A DNA stretch of 64,000 nt, taken from NCBI GenBank assembly GCA_016197225.1, contig JACPWC010000024.1:19846-83845 (forward strand), written 5' to 3'. Position numbers and translations under genes: made by a program. Positions 34,171 through 43,677 of the stretch are shown here, in pieces. Positions within the stretch are counted from its first letter, which is position 1. The number at the start of each line of letters is the position of its first letter. This DNA is from Chloroflexota bacterium (GTDB taxonomy: Bacteria > Chloroflexota > Anaerolineae > Anaerolineales > VGOW01). The notes beneath the pieces were generated by a model. That model made no database searches and had not been told where the DNA came from. It was given only the letters and a program-made list of their open reading frames with translations.

Positions 34171-36451
34171 GCGTTTACTCAATCGCCTGGGCCGGGTGCG
34201 ATCCAACTGGCCGCTGGCTACTCAGTTGGTTGTGGCGGTGTTGGCCGTGCTGGTACCCACCACTGTGGCCGTTACTGTCATCGTGGTGGCAATCCTGCAA
34301 AACACGATTTCCGAACAAGTTGGCAATAATCTGTACACCATTGCCCAGTCCACGGCGCGGCGCGTGGCCGACCAACTGGCGCAGGAAGTAAACAACCTGG
34401 ACACGCTGGCCCGCAGTCAAGCCGTCGTTGCTGACGTACAAACCGCCAATACCAGTTATCCGGCTTCCGAGGCGATTGCCCGCCAGGAACTCGATCAGAT
34501 GACAGCGCAGTGGACGGCGGCTCAACCCAACAACCCGCTGGTGCTGGATCGCCAGAGCTTGACCTCCAGTATTGATTTACGCAACTTCGCCAATCGTTAT
34601 CCCGACAACGTCGAAGTGTTTGTCACCGATCGCTATGGCGGTTTGGTCGCCATCACCACCCCGCCCGAGGCCTTCGCCCATTCCGACGAAGTGTGGTGGA
34701 CGCTGGCGTACAACAGCGGCATCGGCGCGGTGTACATCAGCCCGCCGGAATTTGAGCCGGTCAGCAATCTTTACACCATTGTCATCGCCGTGCCGATTTA
34801 CCAGCCTAACAGCCGCGAAGTCATCGGCATCCTTCATGCCCGCTATCGCCTGCAAGCTTTGATCAACCAACTGACCGGCGTGGACGTGGGCGTGACCGGC
34901 GAGGCCATGCTATTCAGCGAGAGCGGCCTGCGGCTCGACACCACCTCGACTGAGGAGATTCGCATCCCGGAAGAAGAGTGGCGGAACATGCTGGACGCCC
35001 AGTGGCACATCGGCGAATTTCAGTCACAACAAAGCATGGTCGCCCAGGCTTTTGTCCTTACCGATGTCGGCCCGTCCGACATCAACAACCTGGGCTGGGC
35101 GGTCATCATCCGCCAAAACGTAAATGAAAGTCTGGCCGCCTCGCTGGCCGTCGTGCGGGCGGCGGGCGTCATCGGCGTCATCGGCCTGATCATCGCCATT
35201 GTCTTTACCATCTTCGTCGCCCGGGCGCTGGTGCAACCGCTGGCCGAACTGACGCGCCTGGCCAAGGAAGCCCAGAGCGGCAACCTCAACGTCAACGTGC
35301 CAATGGCGGGCCGCGACGAGATCGGCCAGCTCTCTCAAGCCTTCAATTCCATGATTTCAGAAATCCGCGCCTCCACCGGCGTGCTGGAAGAAAAAGTAGC
35401 CGAGCGCACCACCCAGTTGGCGGCCATCAATGAAATCGCCGCCACCGTGTCATCCACCCTGGAAATTGACGAAGTAATGGATCTCACCGTCAACCTGATT
35501 CGTGACCGGTTGGGCTTTTATCACGTTTCGATCTTCCTGCTGGATGAAGAGGGTGAGACGGCGATCCTGCGCGAGTCTACCGGCGAGGTGGGCCGCCAAC
35601 TCAAAGAGCGCGGCCACCGACTGGGCGTGGGGTCGCAGTCCATTATGGGTTACGTCACCGCCAACCGCAAGCCGCGAATCGCGCTCGACGTGGGGTCTGA
35701 CACCGTCCACTTCAAAAACCCGCTCCTGCCCAACACCCGATCCGAAATGGGCCTGCCGCTGATCGTGGGCGACACGCTGCTGGGCGCGCTCGACGTGCAG
35801 TCCACCCTCTCTAAAGCATTCGACACCGAAGACGTGGCGGTGCTTCAGAGCATGGCCAACCAGATCGCCGTTGCCATCAACAACGCGCGCCTGTTCAAGG
35901 AAGCGCAGACCCGCCTGGCCGAGATCAGCTTGCTCAGCCGTCAATACCTCAGCGAGGCCTGGGACAATTATTCCCGCTCGCACCCGGAAACGGTTAGCTT
36001 GCGCCTGGAAGGCAACACCGTCGAACCCGCGCCGGACGAGGCAATGAACGGCGACCCTCTAAGCCTGACCCAGCCCTATTTGTCGAACGATGGCACCGAG
36101 ATGTTTATCCCGATCACCTTGCGCGGTCAGGTCATCGGCGAATTCATGCTGAGCGCCCCGAACGAAGATCGGCAGTGGACACAGGATGAACTGAGGCTGG
36201 CCGAGGCAGTCATTGCCCAGGCGGCGCTGGCGGTTGAAAACGCGCGCCTGCTGGAAGAGACTCAAAGCGCGCTGGCCGAGACAAAACGCCTGGCCCGCCG
36301 CGAGCGCGTCATCTCTGAAGTGACCAGCAAGATCGCCTTTGGCTCGGACGTCAAGCGCATTCTGCAAATTGCCGCCGAGGAACTGCAACGTGCCACCGGC
36401 AGCAGCCGGGCCGTCGTGCGGTTAACCAGTCCGTCGCGGGAGGGCGCATGA
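34163..36451 (+). CDS. Cache-HAMP-GAF membrane sensor without kinase domain
   Basis: 762 residues. Membrane helix 1 (about 17-45) and helix 2 (about 328-352) enclose a large extracytoplasmic domain of the dCache/CHASE type (segments VEVFVTDRYGGLVAIT, VWWTLAYNSGIGAVYIS and VIAVPIYQPNSREVIGILHARY). A HAMP domain (353-405; RDEIGQLSQAFNSM), a linker helix, a GAF domain (430-575) and a degenerate GAF (600-700) follow. The layout is that of a chemoreceptor or kinase input half, but no output domain is encoded. The start overlaps the previous stop and the stop overlaps the kinase start (ATGA), so all are translated as a unit. Probably an accessory input subunit for the following hybrid kinase. Confidence 0.85.
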   Translation: MIRRLLNRLGRVRSNWPLATQLVVAVLAVLVPTTVAVTVIVVAILQNTISEQVGNNLYTIAQSTARRVADQLAQEVNNLDTLARSQAVVADVQTANTSYPASEAIARQELDQMTAQWTAAQPNNPLVLDRQSLTSSIDLRNFANRYPDNVEVFVTDRYGGLVAITTPPEAFAHSDEVWWTLAYNSGIGAVYISPPEFEPVSNLYTIVIAVPIYQPNSREVIGILHARYRLQALINQLTGVDVGVTGEAMLFSESGLRLDTTSTEEIRIPEEEWRNMLDAQWHIGEFQSQQSMVAQAFVLTDVGPSDINNLGWAVIIRQNVNESLAASLAVVRAAGVIGVIGLIIAIVFTIFVARALVQPLAELTRLAKEAQSGNLNVNVPMAGRDEIGQLSQAFNSMISEIRASTGVLEEKVAERTTQLAAINEIAATVSSTLEIDEVMDLTVNLIRDRLGFYHVSIFLLDEEGETAILRESTGEVGRQLKERGHRLGVGSQSIMGYVTANRKPRIALDVGSDTVHFKNPLLPNTRSEMGLPLIVGDTLLGALDVQSTLSKAFDTEDVAVLQSMANQIAVAINNARLFKEAQTRLAEISLLSRQYLSEAWDNYSRSHPETVSLRLEGNTVEPAPDEAMNGDPLSLTQPYLSNDGTEMFIPITLRGQVIGEFMLSAPNEDRQWTQDELRLAEAVIAQAALAVENARLLEETQSALAETKRLARRERVISEVTSKIAFGSDVKRILQIAAEELQRATGSSRAVVRLTSPSREGA

Positions 36452-39400
36452 GCCAGCCCGCGCACCTGCCCCGGCCAAACCAGTCCGGCTGGCAACTGGA
36501 ACAATTCCGGCTCGTCTACCAGCTAGGCTCCCTGGCCGTCGGCCTGGGCCTTGTCATCTACGTTTTGGCCTTCGCCTTTCTGCGCTACTGGCAAACACTG
36601 GTCATTGGCGGCCTGTTGGCCGTGGCGATAAGCGGCTTCTACATCTGTTGGCAAATCGCCCGGCGCGGCAACCCCGAACGCGGCATCGAAGCCTTTGTCT
36701 ACGCCATTGTGGGCCTCATGGTGTCGTCGTTCTATTTTCAATCCGACGTGATCGGCTTCAACATCATGGTGCTGTTTGTGCCGATTGTGCTGGCCAATTA
36801 TCTGCTCCCGGCCCGTCGAACCCAGCGCGTAGTCGTCATCGGCAGTCTGGCAATTATTCACAACCTCGTCATTGCCAGCCTCAACCCGTTTCACCCGCCA
36901 ACCTTTCCGGCGCTGGCAACCGTCCTCTTAAACGTCGTTGTCGGGCCGAGCGTGCTGGTCGTCATTGCCATCGTCAACTATCGTTCCTCGCGCCGCACCG
37001 AGCAGGCCATTACCCAGTTGGAACAGCAAAGCGCCGGCCTGGAAGAAATCGTAAGCCGCCGCACATCCCAACTAGCCGTCGCCGCCGAGATTGGCCGCGC
37101 CGCCAGCAGTGTGCTCGATCTTTCCGAACTGCTTCATCGCACGGTTGAACTCATTCGCGACCGTTTTGGCTATTATCACGCTTCCATCTTCCTGTTGGAC
37201 GAAACCGGAAGTCAGGCCGTCGTCCGCGAGTCCACCGGCGAAATTGGCCGCCAGCTCAAGGAGCGCAAACACACCCTGGCCGTCGGCTCGCAATCCATCA
37301 TCGGCTACGTCACCTCGCGGCGCGCGCCGCGCATCGCCCTCGACGTTGACGCCGACGCTGTCCACTTCAAGAATCCGCTTCTGCCAGAAACGCGTTCCGA
37401 AATGGCGATTCCCCTCATTGTCGGCGAACGCCTGCTGGGCGCGCTCGACGTGCAATCGCGCGAGCCAAACGCCTTCACCTCCGCCGATGTGGCCGTTCTG
37501 CAAACCCTGGCCGACCAACTGGCCGTTGCCATCAACAACGCCGAACTCTTCGCCGCCCAACAACAACTGCTCGTCCAAAACCAGCAACTGCTCGAAGACT
37601 CGCAGAAGACGCTGGCCGAACTCAACGCGCTCACCGGTCGCCTCTCGCAAGAAGGCTGGAGGGAATTTCTGGAATCGCAAAGCGGCACCATCGTTGCCGA
37701 AACCGGCCGAGTGCCTTCAGCCAACGCCGACTCAGCCCTGGCCCAGGCGTTGGAAAAGGGCCGCCTCATCCAGACCGGCGGCGAACACGCCACCCTGGCC
37801 GCGCCGATTTTGCTTCGCGGTCAGCCCATCGGCGCCCTGGCCCTGGAAGAGATTGGCGCAGATCATGAGTGGACGGAAGACGACCTGGCCCTGGCTCAGG
37901 AAGTGGCCGAACACCTGGGGCTGGCGCTGGACAACGCGCGTCTGCTTGAGCAGTTGAACAAGGAACGTGAGCGGCTGGTCTTTCTGTTTGAGTCGTCGCA
38001 GGCGCTGGCCGCCAACCTGAGCCTGAACAACATCATTGCCACCGCCTTGAAGTTTGCCTCGTCCATCGGCGCCGAGCACGCTTACGTGCTGTACACCGGT
38101 GAAGGTCAGGCCATCTTCAGAAGCACCATCCCCGACCTCGACCGCTTCACCGGAGTCGAAACCCAGGCAGTGGTGAAAGCCGCCGCCGCCCGGGGCCTGG
38201 ATCGCTGGGTGTTTGAAAATCGCCAGCCGGTGCTGGTGAAAGACGCCCTGCTCGACGACCGCTGGTTGCCGCGCATCAGCCAGGAGCAGGTGCGGTCCAT
38301 CCTCGCCGCGCCGCTGAGATCGCAACGCACCAACGAGGTGGTGGGCGTGCTGGCTTACACCCACACGCTCCCCAGCGCCTTTGCCGACGACCAGCTTCCC
38401 CTGCTCGACTCGATCAGCACCCAGATTTCGGTCGCTTTGCAAAACGCGATCCTCTACCAGAATCTGGGTCGTCAGCAATATGGAGCGACGGCGCTGGCCA
38501 AAGCCACACAAGCCATGGCCCGAACCTTGAGTGAAGAAGACTTGATGCAGGCCCTGACCGAAGAACTGTTCAATGCATATAAGCCGAACGGAGTGACCGT
38601 CTTGCATTGGGAAGCCGCCACCGAGACCTTTACCCCCATTACCCTCAAACTCAACCCCAACGAAGCCGATGCCTGGCCGGCTTTGCGCCAAAGCTTCCCC
38701 GCCAGCGACCGGCCAGACCTGATGGAAGTGATCCGCCGCCGCGCACTGTGGATGCAACGTCTCCGAGAAGAGCCGGAGGATAAAGTCCGCGAAACGATGA
38801 GCCTGCCCTTCATCTTTGACGAGCAGGTGGAAGCGGTGGTCGAGGTCGTTCACACCGGGCCGTCGGCCGGCCTCAGCCCGGACGATGTCGAGTTGTTCCG
38901 CTCCATCACCACCTCGGCGGCCTATTCCCTGCAAACCGTGCGGCTCTACCAGCAGTTGCGCGAAACCGCCGACCGTCTGCGCGAAGTAGACCGGCTCAAG
39001 AGCCAGTTCCTGGCCAACATGAGCCACGAGCTACGCACGCCGCTGAATTCCATCATCGGCTTCTCACGGGTCATCATCAAAGGCATTGACGGCCCGATCA
39101 CCGACCTGCAACGCCAGGACTTGAGCGCCATCCACACCTCCGGCCAACACTTGCTCAACCTGATCAACGACATCCTTGACCTGGCTAAAGTAGAAGCCGG
39201 AAAGATGGATTTGTCGTTTGATAAAGTTGATCTGCCGGAGATCGTCAGGAGCGTGCTAACCACCATCAGCGGCCTGGTCAGGGAGAGGCCAATCCGTCTC
39301 ATTCCGGAAATTCAACCCGACCTGCCGCCGGTGTATGCCGACAGCTTCCGCGTGCGCCAGGTGCTCATCAATCTGCTCTCCAACGCGGCCAAGTTTACCG

Positions 39401-40125
39401 AGCAAGGCTCCATCACCATCAAAGCCTTTGTCATTGACGCCTCGGCCCCGCGTCCGATGGTGCAAGTGACGGTGCGCGACACCGGCATCGGCATCTCTGA
39501 GGCCGACATCTCCAAACTTTTCCAGTCCTTCAGCCAGGTGGACGGCTCGGCCACGCGCAAGACGGGCGGCACCGGCCTGGGTCTGGCCATCACCCGTAAC
39601 CTGGTGGAAATGCACGGCGGCGCCATTTGGGTAGAAAGCCAGTTGGGCGCCGAGACGGCTTTCAACTTCACCCTGCCCGTTTACACCGAAATGATTGACG
39701 CGCCGGAACCGGCGCCGGGCGACAGCCGCCAATCCATCCTGGCCATTGACGACGATGCGCGCCTGATTGACCTGTACCGGCGCTATCTCGAACCCAAAGG
39801 CTTCCTGGTTCACGGCCTCACCAACAGTCAGGAAGCGCTCGCCGCCGCCAAAGCTTTCAAACCTCGGGCCATCCTGCTCGATGTGCTGATGCGCGACCGC
39901 GACGGCTGGCAGGTCTTGCAGGAACTCAAGGATGACCCCGACACGCAACAGATTCCGGTCTTCATTTGCTCGGTGCTGGCCGAACACGAGAAGGCGTTGA
40001 GCCTGGGGGCCGCCGGTTATCTCGTCAAGCCGATTCTGGATGTAGACCTGTTTTCGGCCCTCAGCCGGCTGAATGGCGTGAGCGCGCATCATCCCAAGCC
40101 GGCCGTTGTCGCCGACAACTCCTAA
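36448..40125 (+). CDS. Giant hybrid sensor histidine kinase (multi-GAF)
   Basis: 1225 residues. Six predicted membrane helices (28-190) come first. GAF domains follow at about 225-365, 510-670 and 680-840, with a degenerate one at 370-500. The HisKA helix (about 850-915) has FLANMSHELRTPLNSIIGFS, the phosphorylated histidine. The HATPase domain (960-1080) shows NLLSNAAKFT (N box), DTGIGI (G1) and GGTGLGLAIT (G2). A C-terminal receiver (1098-1215; AIDDDARLIDLY, phospho-Asp in ILLDVLMRDRDG) makes it a hybrid. It is the only kinase in the 26-42 kb run, so it is the likely hub for two lone receivers, the kinase-less GAF proteins and the receiver-tagged threonine synthase that follows five bases later. 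Confidence 0.93.
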   Translation: MSQPAHLPRPNQSGWQLEQFRLVYQLGSLAVGLGLVIYVLAFAFLRYWQTLVIGGLLAVAISGFYICWQIARRGNPERGIEAFVYAIVGLMVSSFYFQSDVIGFNIMVLFVPIVLANYLLPARRTQRVVVIGSLAIIHNLVIASLNPFHPPTFPALATVLLNVVVGPSVLVVIAIVNYRSSRRTEQAITQLEQQSAGLEEIVSRRTSQLAVAAEIGRAASSVLDLSELLHRTVELIRDRFGYYHASIFLLDETGSQAVVRESTGEIGRQLKERKHTLAVGSQSIIGYVTSRRAPRIALDVDADAVHFKNPLLPETRSEMAIPLIVGERLLGALDVQSREPNAFTSADVAVLQTLADQLAVAINNAELFAAQQQLLVQNQQLLEDSQKTLAELNALTGRLSQEGWREFLESQSGTIVAETGRVPSANADSALAQALEKGRLIQTGGEHATLAAPILLRGQPIGALALEEIGADHEWTEDDLALAQEVAEHLGLALDNARLLEQLNKERERLVFLFESSQALAANLSLNNIIATALKFASSIGAEHAYVLYTGEGQAIFRSTIPDLDRFTGVETQAVVKAAAARGLDRWVFENRQPVLVKDALLDDRWLPRISQEQVRSILAAPLRSQRTNEVVGVLAYTHTLPSAFADDQLPLLDSISTQISVALQNAILYQNLGRQQYGATALAKATQAMARTLSEEDLMQALTEELFNAYKPNGVTVLHWEAATETFTPITLKLNPNEADAWPALRQSFPASDRPDLMEVIRRRALWMQRLREEPEDKVRETMSLPFIFDEQVEAVVEVVHTGPSAGLSPDDVELFRSITTSAAYSLQTVRLYQQLRETADRLREVDRLKSQFLANMSHELRTPLNSIIGFSRVIIKGIDGPITDLQRQDLSAIHTSGQHLLNLINDILDLAKVEAGKMDLSFDKVDLPEIVRSVLTTISGLVRERPIRLIPEIQPDLPPVYADSFRVRQVLINLLSNAAKFTEQGSITIKAFVIDASAPRPMVQVTVRDTGIGISEADISKLFQSFSQVDGSATRKTGGTGLGLAITRNLVEMHGGAIWVESQLGAETAFNFTLPVYTEMIDAPEPAPGDSRQSILAIDDDARLIDLYRRYLEPKGFLVHGLTNSQEALAAAKAFKPRAILLDVLMRDRDGWQVLQELKDDPDTQQIPVFICSVLAEHEKALSLGAAGYLVKPILDVDLFSALSRLNGVSAHHPKPAVVADNS

Positions 40126-40130
40126 TCGCT

Positions 40131-41816
40131 ATGGTTAACTTCACTCTCGAATGTATTGATTGCGGTCATCGTTCACCGTCGGGCGGCGCGGGCGGCAAGT
40201 GCCAGCGCTGTGGCGGCGAGTGGCAGGAGGCGCGGTACGATTACGCCACCCTCGGCCCCAGCCTGAGCGCCATGCTGGCCAACCGCCAGTTCAACCTGTG
40301 GCGCTATCAGGACTTGTTGCCCCTGCGCAACCCGTCGAACATTGTCACCCTGGGTGAAGGCGGCACCCCTCTCTTCCACGGCTACAACCTGAGTCTCATG
40401 CTGGGCCGCCCCTACATTTACGTCAAAGACGAGCGGCAGGGGCCGACCGGCTCGTTCAAAGACCGGCAGGCGGCGCTGGCCATCTCGGCCATGAAAGAAA
40501 ACGGCATTACCGAAGCCGTCGTCTCGTCCACCGGCAATGTCGCCATTTCGTATTCTGCTTACTGCGCCCGGGCCGGGATCAAACTGTGGGCCTTCCTCAC
40601 CAGCATGGTTCCGCCCGACAAAATGCGCGAGGTGGCGCTTTACGGCACTCAAGTTGTCAAAGTCACCGGAACCTACGACCGGGCTAAAGAACTGGCCGGA
40701 GAGTTTGCCCGCCAGCGCAACCTGTACTTCGACCGGGGCGCGCGCAACATTGCCTCGGTGGAGAGCATGAAGACTCTCTCGTTTGAAGTGGCCGAGCAAC
40801 TCACCCGCCTGTTGGGCGTGACTCCGGCCCGCCAGCCCAACGGTTCAACCGCCGCCCCGTGGCGAGCGCCCGACTGGTACATCCAGTCGGTGAGCGGCGG
40901 GCTGGGGCCGCTAGGCGTGGCTAAAGGTTTTTGGGAACTCAAGCAGATGGGGTTGATTGACAAGATGCCGAAGCTGGGCGTCATTCAGGCCGAAGGTTGC
41001 GCGCCGATGGTCAACTCCTTCCATGCCGGGCTGGAGGTGGCCGAGCCGGTGATCGTGCCGCGCACTCACATTGCCACCCTCTCCACCGGCCAGCCGGGGC
41101 GCGTTTACACCCTGCTCCGCCAGCACATTTTGAAATACGGCGGCACGATGGAAAGTGTGAGCGACCAGGAAGCATTCCGGGCGATGCACGTGTCGGCTAA
41201 AATGGAAGGGCTGGCGATTGAACCGGCCAGCGCCGTGGCCTTCGCCGGGCTGTTCAAGATGGTGCGGGCCGGGTTGATCGCTCCAGACGACGTGGTGGTG
41301 ATCAACGCCACCGGCCACACGATTCCGGTGGAGCGCGAAGTGCTGGGCGACGACTGGGCCAAGGTGCTCTCCGGCGAGGCGACGGAAGCCACTCCCCGGC
41401 CCCAGGCCGAGGGCCTGGTGGCGGCTCTGGAACGGCTCGACGAGCGCGTGCGCCGCATCGCCATTATCGAAGACAGCCCCGACGCCGCCCGCCTCATCCG
41501 CCGCATTTTGCAAGCGCGCGGCAACTACACCATTGACGAAGCCAACAACGGGGCCGCCGGTCTGGCCCTCGTCCGCCAGAACCTGCCCGACCTGATCATG
41601 CTCGACCTGATGATGCCGGAGATGGACGGTTTTCAGATGCTCGATCATTTGCGGGCCGACGAGGCCACCCGCAAGATTCCCGTCATCGTCATCACCGCCA
41701 AAGAGTTGACTCGCGAAGATCGTGAACGGCTGAGCGGCCAGGTGGAAGGGCTGTTGCAAAAAGGTTCGTTCATGGACGAAGACCTGCTCTCTGAGATGAC
41801 TGAAGCCTTGAACTGA
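40131..41816 (+). CDS. Threonine synthase fused to a C-terminal receiver domain
   Basis: 561 residues. An N-terminal zinc ribbon (CIDCGH, then CQRCGGE) leads into a fold-type II PLP enzyme of the threonine synthase group (GEGGTPLFHGYNL, the PLP lysine in GPTGSFKDRQAA, STGNVAISYSAYC, NATGHTIPVEREVLG). Residues from about 440 are a full receiver domain: IAIIEDSPDAARL, phospho-acceptor Asp492 (LIMLDLMMPEMDG), VIVITAKELT and a lysine in LLQKGSF. Ordinary threonine synthases convert O-phosphohomoserine to threonine and have no receiver. The join is in one uninterrupted frame within a two-component operon, so phosphorylation may control the enzyme or the PLP part may be a sensor. The start follows the kinase stop by five bases. 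Confidence 0.88.
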   Translation: MVNFTLECIDCGHRSPSGGAGGKCQRCGGEWQEARYDYATLGPSLSAMLANRQFNLWRYQDLLPLRNPSNIVTLGEGGTPLFHGYNLSLMLGRPYIYVKDERQGPTGSFKDRQAALAISAMKENGITEAVVSSTGNVAISYSAYCARAGIKLWAFLTSMVPPDKMREVALYGTQVVKVTGTYDRAKELAGEFARQRNLYFDRGARNIASVESMKTLSFEVAEQLTRLLGVTPARQPNGSTAAPWRAPDWYIQSVSGGLGPLGVAKGFWELKQMGLIDKMPKLGVIQAEGCAPMVNSFHAGLEVAEPVIVPRTHIATLSTGQPGRVYTLLRQHILKYGGTMESVSDQEAFRAMHVSAKMEGLAIEPASAVAFAGLFKMVRAGLIAPDDVVVINATGHTIPVEREVLGDDWAKVLSGEATEATPRPQAEGLVAALERLDERVRRIAIIEDSPDAARLIRRILQARGNYTIDEANNGAAGLALVRQNLPDLIMLDLMMPEMDGFQMLDHLRADEATRKIPVIVITAKELTREDRERLSGQVEGLLQKGSFMDEDLLSEMTEALN

Positions 41817-42814
41817 TGGACTCCTCAGCGGCCCGCCTTCACGCCCGCAACGGCATCGTCGCCGCTCTGTTCTCGGCCACCGTGCTCGGCCTGGCGCCTA
41901 TCTTCGGCAAGCTGGCTCTGCGCGAGGGCATGGATCCGCTGGCGCTGGTTCTGCTTCGCACCGTTTCGGCGGCCATCATCCTGTGGGTCATCTTTCTGCT
42001 TTTTGGCCGCAAGTACATCTTCATCTACCCGGTCGGCTTCATTGCCTGCGCCGTGGCCGGGATTATCAATGGCATTGGATCGCTGTTTTTCTACAGTGGT
42101 CTGGCCATGCTCGACGCTTCGCTGGCCCAACTGCTCTACAGCATCAACCCCATCATTCTGGTTTTTCTGCTACGGTTGGACGGCCAGCCGATTTCGCGGA
42201 TCACTTTTGTGCGCATGATTCTGGCTGTGCCCGCCGTTTACCTCCTCACCAGCAACACCGAGCACGTCGGCCAGCTTCAGGGGGTGGTGTTCATGTTGAT
42301 CGGGGCGGCGGCTTATGCCCTGCACCTGGCCATTACTCAGCGCACGCTCCGCGACATGCCGTCGCAAACCGTGACGCTTTACACCTTGAGCGTCATGGCC
42401 ATCACAGTCGCGCCCTGGGGTCTGTGGGCCATTTGGACAGGCACGCCGCTGGCCGAGGCGTCAGACGTGGCCTGGGCCGGCGTGATCGGCCTGACCCTGG
42501 CGACAGCTATGTCGCGGTTGTCGTTGTTTGTAGGGGTCAAACGGCTGGGCGGCATGCAGGCCGCGTTGCTGGGATTGAGCGAATTGCTGGTGTCGCTGAT
42601 CAGCGCCCTGATCTTCTTCAACGAGCAGTTGACGATCACCCAGTGGTCGGGCGCCATCATCCTGATTGTCAGTGTGGGGCTGATTGGCCGCGAGCCGGAT
42701 TTGGCATCACATTACGTGTCTTACGGCTGGCTGGGCTGGATGTATGGTCTGTTCGAGCGCCTGCACCCGCAACCTGAACCGCCGCCGTTGCGTTCCAAGA
42801 AGGCAACAAAGTAA
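41816..42814 (+). CDS. EamA/DMT-family transporter
   Basis: 332 residues with ten predicted membrane helices in two homologous halves (EamA repeats), typical of drug/metabolite exporters such as RhaT/YdcZ-like and amino-acid exporters. The opening ARNGIVAALFSATVLGLAPIFGKLAL and the second-half start NGLVVFMLIGAAAYAL-like region fit the family. The start overlaps the preceding stop by one base (TGATG). Placed directly after a threonine synthase, it could export threonine or homoserine, as the E. coli DMT protein RhtA does; this is inference. The TAA stop overlaps the first bases of a palindromic repeat. Confidence 0.88.
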   Translation: MDSSAARLHARNGIVAALFSATVLGLAPIFGKLALREGMDPLALVLLRTVSAAIILWVIFLLFGRKYIFIYPVGFIACAVAGIINGIGSLFFYSGLAMLDASLAQLLYSINPIILVFLLRLDGQPISRITFVRMILAVPAVYLLTSNTEHVGQLQGVVFMLIGAAAYALHLAITQRTLRDMPSQTVTLYTLSVMAITVAPWGLWAIWTGTPLAEASDVAWAGVIGLTLATAMSRLSLFVGVKRLGGMQAALLGLSELLVSLISALIFFNEQLTITQWSGAIILIVSVGLIGREPDLASHYVSYGWLGWMYGLFERLHPQPEPPPLRSKKATK

Positions 42815-42881
42815 GGGCGAAGCATTCGGAGCGAAACCTCGCCTTAACTTCGAGCTTGCCATCCGAATGCTTCGCCCCTAC
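42811..42881. repeat. Dispersed palindrome, GGGGCGAAGCATTCGG family, copy 3
   Basis: Arms GTAAGGGCGAAGCATTCGG and TCCGAATGCTTCGCCCCTAC surround a 32-base interior. It fills the gap between two convergent genes and provides the stop codon of the EamA gene. Confidence 0.85.
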
Positions 42882-42885
42882 AAAT

Positions 42886-43677
42886 TTATCCCCCTCGTTC
42901 CGAAAACATATACCCCTGCCCGCGCACGCTCACCAGACACTTGGCGCTATGCGGGTACTGCGCCAGCTTGGAGCGCAGACGGCTGATGGTGGGCCGGATG
43001 ATCTCGCGCGCTTCGCGCTCGTCGGCCTGGTAGCCCTGGGCCTCACGCACCAGTTGTTGAGCGGTGAGCACTTCGTCGGGGCGGGTCATGAGAGCGGTGA
43101 GCAGGCGGAACTCGGTGGGGGTGAGATGCAGACTCTTGCCACCCACCGTGGCCTCGCGCCGGCTGAGGTCAAGGACGATGCCGCCGCCGCTGGCCAGTTT
43201 GGGTTTGGAGTCCGGGCCGGGGGCCGCCGAGGCGGGGGATACTTCCGTCCGTAGTTCTTTCAAGTTCTGCTCGATCTGGTTGATCAGTTGATCCTTGTGC
43301 GACATTTCCATACGCCGGGCCAGCCCGCGCCGCACTTTGTCAATGATCACGTCGGGCGCGGACGGCTTGAGCAGGTAGGCAAAGGCCTGGTTCTCGATGG
43401 CCTGCATGGCCGTGTCGAGCGTGCCATGAGCGGTGAGCAGGATGATGACGGTTTGGGGCGAGAGGCGGTGCGTTTCGGCCAGCACCCGGATTCCGTCCAT
43501 GCCGGGCATTTTGAGGTCGAGCAACATCAAGTCGAAGGAGTTGGTGGAGAGCAACTGCAGGGCCTCTTCGCCCGAAGCGGCGGCCTGCACCTCACAACCG
43601 TCGAGGCGGATGATTTCGCTGAGTGAGAGGCGCATCGCTTTTTCGTCGTCTACAACCAGCACTTTGGGAGCAGTCAT
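42886..43677 (-). CDS. Response regulator with receiver and winged-helix DNA-binding domain
   Basis: 263 residues. Receiver domain 1-120 with VLVVDDEKAM, phospho-acceptor Asp54 (LMLLDLKMPGMDG), LLTAHG and the conserved lysine (LLKPSAP). A linker of about 45 residues precedes an OmpR/PhoB-type winged helix (about 165-263; LTPTEFRLLTALMTRPDEVLT and SRLRSKL, ending VSVRGQGYMF). It would bind DNA when phosphorylated and regulate transcription. The gene overlaps the 3' end of the kinase gene upstream by four bases, so its cognate kinase is almost certainly that protein. The receiver is more NtrC-like (AHGTLDTAMQAIENQAFAYLLKP) than OmpR-like, so this is a domain mix. Confidence 0.92.
   Translation of the reverse strand: MTAPKVLVVDDEKAMRLSLSEIIRLDGCEVQAAASGEEALQLLSTNSFDLMLLDLKMPGMDGIRVLAETHRLSPQTVIILLTAHGTLDTAMQAIENQAFAYLLKPSAPDVIIDKVRRGLARRMEMSHKDQLINQIEQNLKELRTEVSPASAAPGPDSKPKLASGGGIVLDLSRREATVGGKSLHLTPTEFRLLTALMTRPDEVLTAQQLVREAQGYQADEREAREIIRPTISRLRSKLAQYPHSAKCLVSVRGQGYMFSERGG

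Noticed and set aside
43008..43020. CGCTTCGCG inside the response-regulator gene
   Set aside because: It codes for EREAR in the winged-helix domain and lacks direct repeats; treated as chance.
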